Assembly: GCA_031256955.1 (NCBI GenBank)
Contig: JAIRPP010000008.1
Coordinates: 97,472-161,471, forward strand
From: Candidatus Methanoplasma sp.
Lineage (GTDB): Archaea; Thermoplasmatota; Thermoplasmata; Methanomassiliicoccales; Methanomethylophilaceae
Direction of reading: 5' to 3'
Length of the DNA stretch: 64,000 bases
Numbering within the stretch: the stretch's first letter is position 1; every line of letters begins with the position of its first letter. Made by a program: the position numbers and the translations under genes. The notes under the pieces are model-generated. The model saw nothing but the letters and a program-made list of their open reading frames with translations, had not been told where the DNA came from and ran no database searches. Below, piece by piece: positions 59,129-64,000 of the stretch.

Positions 59129-59244
59129 TAAATCTAGATCTGACCGTTTAAATCCCAGTCGGCAGAGGACTCCGGCCTGCGTACTCCGCACCGATCCAAA
59201 GAGGGCGACGCGGACCTGAGGTTTTTCTCGATGATCTTTTGATC

Positions 59245-60528
59245 TCAATTCCTCAGACATCCTATCGGGACGACCGATACGCCGTCGGGCCTCGAATATG
59301 CGATGCCTCCCGCGGTGACGACCATCTTGAAAGACGGCGGTCTGAAGCCCGCGTCGCGCAACAGCCCCTCCAGGGCGAGCAGGTTGTCCGCGCCCTCTCT
59401 CACGCCGTCTTCCCACAGCTTGACCTCCACCAGCCCGTACCTCCCGTCGTCCAGGGTTATGACGGCGTCCGCCTCCAGCCCGTACCTGTCGCGATAATAG
59501 CTCATCTTGCCTCCCAGCCCTTGGGCGTAAACCTTCAGGTCCCTGAGGCACATGCTTTCGAACAAAAGGCCGAACGTCTTGAGATCGCCGGCGAAGCTGT
59601 CTGGGGTTACTCCGAGGTATAGCGCGGCGATGGAGGGATCGGCGAGGTCTCTCTTAGGGCTCGCCCTCATCGCCGTCCTCGACCTCACGGACGGGTTCCA
59701 TGCGGGCACGTCGTCTATTATGTACGCGCCCTTCAACGCGCCCACGTAATCATAGAACCTTGATTCAGGCATCGATATGTCTTCCTTCAAAACGTCGTCC
59801 AATATCGTCTTCATGCTCGCCGTGGACGATATGTTCCTAGAGTACGAGCGCACGATATCCCTTGCCGCGCTCGAGTCTTTGATGTATTTTCCCAGAGACA
59901 CGTCGTCGCTCGCGTACGTCAGATCCATGTAGCTCCTTATCTTCAGAGCGCACCTGCGATAGTCCAGGCCCATGTTGTCCGGCCATCCCCCGCGGCATAG
60001 GCAATAAGCGATATCGTCCATGGACAGGGGGGACGGCTTCCAGCCCGAATCCCCGGACCCGGAGAACATGCCTCCCAGGGACACCGATCCGTTGGAATCC
60101 CCGGATTCGAACAGGCTCATCGTGCGCATGAACAGGACTCCTATCCTTCCCGCGCCGCTGTGCATGTATCCCTCTCCGAAGAGATCTCTGGAGCCCGTGA
60201 GTATGTACGATCCCGCGCGACCGGTCTCGTCCACATCTGTGCGGATCGCGTCCCATATCGAGGGAACCACTTGCCACTCGTCGATGAGCCTGGGCTTCTC
60301 CCCTCTGAGTATCATCGAGGGTTGCGATCTGGCGGCCGCTAGGTTCTCTTGGGATTTTCCCACGCTCTGCATCTTTATGACGCTCTTTGCGTGATTCATC
60401 GCAGTGGTGGTCTTTCCGCACCACCTCGGCCCTTTCAGAAGTACCGCGCCGAAAGTCTCCAGATACAGATCCAACTCGTCATCTGCGATTCTCCTGAGGT
60501 ATTCCGTCATTGCGATTCTGATACCCAT
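59245..60528 (-). CDS. AAA_14/DUF4143-like ATPase (GPRWCGKT subfamily)
   Basis: 'AVLLKGPRWCGKTTTAMNHAKS', 'RLIDEWQVVPSIWDAIR', 'EADAVITLDDGRYGLVEVKLW'. Confidence 0.88.
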   Translation of the reverse strand: MGIRIAMTEYLRRIADDELDLYLETFGAVLLKGPRWCGKTTTAMNHAKSVIKMQSVGKSQENLAAARSQPSMILRGEKPRLIDEWQVVPSIWDAIRTDVDETGRAGSYILTGSRDLFGEGYMHSGAGRIGVLFMRTMSLFESGDSNGSVSLGGMFSGSGDSGWKPSPLSMDDIAYCLCRGGWPDNMGLDYRRCALKIRSYMDLTYASDDVSLGKYIKDSSAARDIVRSYSRNISSTASMKTILDDVLKEDISMPESRFYDYVGALKGAYIIDDVPAWNPSVRSRTAMRASPKRDLADPSIAALYLGVTPDSFAGDLKTFGLLFESMCLRDLKVYAQGLGGKMSYYRDRYGLEADAVITLDDGRYGLVEVKLWEDGVREGADNLLALEGLLRDAGFRPPSFKMVVTAGGIAYSRPDGVSVVPIGCLRN

Positions 60529-60551
60529 CTGTCGTAGCGTACTTATTTTTT

Positions 60552-60590
60552 TGCAAGAGATTTGTGGCATTTCCTGCAAGAGATTTGCGG
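60552..60590. repeat. TGCAAGAGATTTG x2 at 23-bp period upstream of minus-strand ATPase
   Basis: Copies begin at 60552 and 60575; minus-strand order is repeats, then 'aaaaaaataag', then start. Confidence 0.88.
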
Positions 60591-60830
60591 TCGAAAGGAG
60601 CCTCTCTATGCGAAGCGGCCTCAAAGGCTGCGATCGATAGCGGCCAGACCCTCCATCGACTGCGGGAGGGCGCTATGGGCTTTGCGGCCGCGACCCGCTG
60701 ACGGGGGGCGAAGCGATTCGGAGGAGGCCGTCGCGAGGCAATGGGGCGTGATCGCGGAATCCTCGATACCCGTTCAAAGAGCCAGGGAGATCTGGAAACG
60801 CCCGCCTGGAAGAGAGGTAGAATGGTAAAG

Positions 60831-60851
60831 GGGCGGTCGGAGACCGCCCCC
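60831..60851 (-). terminator. Perfect 9-bp stem hairpin GGGGCGGTC-tcc-GACCGCCCC just 3' of tRNA-Glu
   Basis: Read directly; followed on the minus strand by 'tttacc'. Confidence 0.4.
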
Positions 60852-60856
60852 GATAG

Positions 60857-60929
60857 TGCTCCCAACGGGATTTGAACCCGTGTCGAAGCCTCGAGAGGGC
60901 TTCATGATTGGCCGCTACACTATAGGAGC
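60857..60929 (-). tRNA. tRNA-Glu(CTC), CCA not encoded
   Basis: GCTCCTA acceptor, loop CTCTCGA, T arm CGGGTTCAAATCCCG, TGGGAGC + A. Confidence 0.95.
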
Positions 60930-61016
60930 TTGTCACGGTTGATTACAGGGATGCTAATAAAACTTTCGCAGGCCCGGCCGCTCTCCGCGAGCGTCGTCGG
61001 GGGCCGAACCCCCCCG

Positions 61017-61808
61017 TCAGCCCCTCGGACAGGGCGGCGCGGGGGGAAGGACCCTCTTGTGCTCCATCTTCGCGACCCGCGCCCTGAACTCCGCGACCTT
61101 GGCCTCCGGCGCGCCCGAGCGGGCGGATATCTCGCCGTCGCCCATGGATCTGTCCAGCCCGTCCAGGATCAGGTCCAGCTCGCGGTACGTTATGCCCATC
61201 TCCCCCTCGTCCGTCTGCCCCTCCCACAGGCCCGCCGTGGGGACCTTGTCTATGACCTCCCTCGGCACGCCTATGTGCGCGGCCAGCTGCCTGACCTGAG
61301 TCTTGTAGAGGCCCGCTATGGGGGCGAGGTCGGACGCGCCGTCCCCGTGCTTGGTGAAGTACCCCGTCATGAGCTCGCTCCTGTTGGACGTGCCCGCGAC
61401 GAGGTAGTTCGCCTTCTTGGCCCTGTTGTACAGGACGACCATCCTGCATCTGGCGGATATGTTTCCCTTCTCGAGCGGGGCGGGGACCTTTGAGAACAGC
61501 ATCCCCGTGAACGCGTCCACGGCGGGCTGTATGTCCGTTATCTTGTACTCCGTGCCCCACATGCGGCTGAGCTCCTTCGTGAGCCTGTAATCGTCCGCCG
61601 GGGTTACGGAGGTCGGCATGAACACGTTCAGGACCCTCTTGGGGCCGAGCGCGTCCGCGCACAGCTTCGTGACCGCGGCGGAGTCCAGGCCTCCGCTGAT
61701 CCCCACGACCGCGCCCTTGCATCCCGCGGCCGCGACGGCCGACGATATGTACTCCCTTATCTCTCCAGCCAGCTCTGGGGTCGCCTCCGCGAGACCGTTT
61801 CCCGTCAT
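61017..61808 (-). CDS. nadE: NH3-dependent-type NAD+ synthetase
   Basis: 'GAVVGISGGLDSAAVTKLCADALG', 'NYLVAGTSNRSELMTGYFTKHGDGASDLAPIAGLYKTQVRQLA'. Confidence 0.94.
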   Translation of the reverse strand: MTGNGLAEATPELAGEIREYISSAVAAAGCKGAVVGISGGLDSAAVTKLCADALGPKRVLNVFMPTSVTPADDYRLTKELSRMWGTEYKITDIQPAVDAFTGMLFSKVPAPLEKGNISARCRMVVLYNRAKKANYLVAGTSNRSELMTGYFTKHGDGASDLAPIAGLYKTQVRQLAAHIGVPREVIDKVPTAGLWEGQTDEGEMGITYRELDLILDGLDRSMGDGEISARSGAPEAKVAEFRARVAKMEHKRVLPPAPPCPRG

Positions 61809-61897
61809 GCTGCTTCGTATCCCCCGCGCCCGTATTAACCATTCGCAGGGGCGGGCGCGAGGATAGGTTAATCCGCCGGCCGCGCCATGCGCCGGGC

Positions 61898-62665
61898 ATG
61901 GGCTTGAGGATAGCCGTCTGCCAGGCGGCGGCGGTTCGCGGAGACGTGGGGGCCAACCTGTGCAGGGCCTCCAGCATAGTGTCGCAGACGAGGGCGGACA
62001 TGTACGTGTTCCCGGAGATGTTCCTAGCGGGGTACGGAGCGGACTGCTCGGGCCTGCGCGACGACGTGGAGGCGGCTCTGAACCGCTTGCGCTCGATCTG
62101 CCTGGAGACGGGGTCCGCCATATTGATCGGGGGGCCCTGCCATCTCCCGGGCGGGATCCGCAACTCGCTCTATTTCCTATCCCCGTCGGCGGAGGAGAGG
62201 TACGACAAGATGCACCTGGCGAACTTCGGGGTCTATTCGGAGGGCGGCTTCGCCGCAGGAGGCGAGCCCGTGGCGGTGGACTTCGGGGGGATGAGGTTCG
62301 GGCTCTCGATATGCTACGACCTGTTCTTCCCGGAGCTGTACAGGCGCTACGCGTCCCTCGGGGCGGACGCGAACGTCTGCATATCCGCGTCCGCCTCGCC
62401 GTCCAGGAAGTACCTGGAGAGGGCGCTGCCCGCCAGGTCCCTGGAGAACGTGGCGTACACCGTGTTCGTGAACAACGCCCCCAACGGGGGGGACGTCGAC
62501 TTCTACGGCGGGTCCCGCCTGGTGGGCCCGCTCGGGGACACCCTCGCCGAGGCGGGAGGGGGGGACGAGGTGGTTTGCGTCTACGTGGACGGGGAAGTGG
62601 TCTCCAGAGCCAGGTCGGAGAGGAGGCACCTCTCCGACATGCGCCGCGACGTGTTCAGCCTGTGA
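61898..62665 (+). CDS. Carbon-nitrogen hydrolase (nitrilase superfamily)
   Basis: E-K-C triad context: 'YVFPEMFLAGY', 'RYDKMHLANFG', 'LSICYDLFFPELYR'. Confidence 0.9.
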   Translation: MGLRIAVCQAAAVRGDVGANLCRASSIVSQTRADMYVFPEMFLAGYGADCSGLRDDVEAALNRLRSICLETGSAILIGGPCHLPGGIRNSLYFLSPSAEERYDKMHLANFGVYSEGGFAAGGEPVAVDFGGMRFGLSICYDLFFPELYRRYASLGADANVCISASASPSRKYLERALPARSLENVAYTVFVNNAPNGGDVDFYGGSRLVGPLGDTLAEAGGGDEVVCVYVDGEVVSRARSERRHLSDMRRDVFSL

Positions 62666-62725
62666 CCCGCCCGGCCGTCGAATAATCCGAAAGTATTAAT
62701 CTGAGAACCAGTTTGTAGGCGCACG

Positions 62726-62812
62726 GCCGAGGTAGTCCAGCCCGGTAAGGCGCGAGCCTGGAAAGCTCGTGGGGACCTCCCCTCGGGAGTTCAAATCTCC
62801 CCCTCGGCGCCA
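62726..62812 (+). tRNA. tRNA-Ser(GGA) with long variable arm, CCA encoded
   Basis: GCCGAGG acceptor, loop CTGGAAA, class II variable arm, CCTCGGC + G + CCA. Confidence 0.95.
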
Positions 62813-62897
62813 TTTGACTCTTTCTCGCAAAGATCGAACCTGGCATCAAAGTCGTGTTTTGATGGTGGTCCCACTTGCAATGGCATCCACTTGCTCT

Positions 62898-63953
62898 TTA
62901 TTTGGGAGGTTTTCTCCCTGATTCCATCACTCTCCAATAACCCGACTTATCTGAGCCTACACGCTCCACTATCTTCTGGTCCTTCAACTTTTTTATCTCG
63001 CGTTTGACCGTAGCGAGACTCATATTCGCTCTTTCTGCGATCTGGCTTCTCGTTATTTTGGGATCGCTCCTCAACAAGGACAGCACGACTCCGTTTACAG
63101 GCTCATTTACAGGCTCATTTACAGGCTCATGCTTTTTATCTTTGTCTAGCTCAACCCTTAGCTCACGGTTTTTGAGGATGTTGTCCTCTCCGAAAATGAG
63201 GTTGCGGAAAAAGCGGTTCAGGTATTCCGTCGTCGCATAGACGCCGTTTCTATAGTCATTGTAGTTAGCTCTAACTAGGGCGTTTCTGAAATACCACGAA
63301 TTATCTGCAAACAGATCGTTAGTTGCATGGAATCCAATAGTGCGGAGATATTTTATGGCAAACACAGCGGTAGATCGAGTGTTTCCCTCCCCGAACGGGT
63401 GTATCTGCCATATGCCAGATATGAACTTTGAGATGCGATCGATCATCTGGTCTTTGGAAGCCCCTTTGTAGCTGACCGCCCTCTCCTGTTTAAAATCATA
63501 ATCTAGCGTCGCTCTGATGCTGTCCGCGCTCGCATAATATACGGATTCGCCGTTCAGGACCCATTCCCTTTTCGAGATATCGTAATCTCGGATCTTTCCG
63601 GCATGGCTGTATATCCCCGTGAACAGGCGCCTATGTATCGCGACATACTCCTCCGGGCTAAAGCTGAACGACTTCTCAGAGAGGATCTCGGCTATGCGCG
63701 CGGAAACCTTGTCCGCCTCCTCCGTGCGGTCACCGGACGCCTTTTCGGGCTTGGAATCGTAATACCCGTTCAAAAGGTCCTTTACCTCTCCTATGGTTAT
63801 GTCCCCCTCGATGTTCCTCCTGGCCGCGTCTATGAGATAAGCGGAGGGGGTCAACCCATCCACCTGCTGAAGACCGATAGCAGTCCGCCAGACCTCGCCC
63901 CGCTCTCTTTTATCTGGTTCGCCCACCCGCTTATATTCATCAAATTCGCCCAT
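62898..63953 (-). CDS. Fic-family protein with C-terminal winged helix
   Basis: 'IWQIHPFGEGNTRSTAVFAIKYLRTIGF' = HPFxxGNxR; C-terminal HTH 'ITRSQIAERANMSLATVKREIKKLKDQKIVERVGSDKSGYWRV'. Confidence 0.92.
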   Translation of the reverse strand: MGEFDEYKRVGEPDKRERGEVWRTAIGLQQVDGLTPSAYLIDAARRNIEGDITIGEVKDLLNGYYDSKPEKASGDRTEEADKVSARIAEILSEKSFSFSPEEYVAIHRRLFTGIYSHAGKIRDYDISKREWVLNGESVYYASADSIRATLDYDFKQERAVSYKGASKDQMIDRISKFISGIWQIHPFGEGNTRSTAVFAIKYLRTIGFHATNDLFADNSWYFRNALVRANYNDYRNGVYATTEYLNRFFRNLIFGEDNILKNRELRVELDKDKKHEPVNEPVNEPVNGVVLSLLRSDPKITRSQIAERANMSLATVKREIKKLKDQKIVERVGSDKSGYWRVMESGRKPPK

Positions 63954-64000
63954 TTTGTCCTCAGTTCCAGTATGCGTTTGGCACGTTTATATCTCACGTT

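Overview
High-GC archaeal chromosomal window. The class I LysRS, Sec61-beta and Topo VI A/B indicate Archaea; placement near Thermoplasmatota/Methanomassiliicoccales-like lineages is inference only. Housekeeping genes: ppsA (partial), hisS, top6B-top6A, class I lysS, sec61-beta, nadE, panD, an RNase H, and tRNA-Asp, tRNA-Glu and tRNA-Ser. Transport genes: two FecBCD/BtuFCD-type ABC importers, a Kef-type antiporter, a SatP/YaaH-family protein, and a ZIP transporter divergent from a NikR-like regulator. These are interleaved with an accessory repertoire: eight AAA+ ATPases with PD-(D/E)XK-like C-termini (AAA_14/DUF4143-like and DUF234-like), an AAA-ATPase-like/PDDEXK_9 protein, four intact and one decayed AlbA_2 (Schlafen-like) regulators, a Fic protein, a single-polypeptide (Type ISP-like) R-M enzyme with an 11-G tract, two paralogous InlB-repeat/transglutaminase proteins and a 2526-aa repeat surface protein. 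The main unexplained pattern is that every ATPase gene has its own short direct repeats or palindromes at its promoter. The sequences differ from gene to gene but the layout recurs (23-24 bp tandem repeats just before the TATA-like element in one subfamily), and there are orphan copies next to gene debris. A second pattern is short in-frame tandem repeats (12 or 21 bp) forming the linker before the C-terminal winged helix in otherwise different proteins (AlbA_2 and Fic). All family calls are by eye from the supplied translations; no searches were run.
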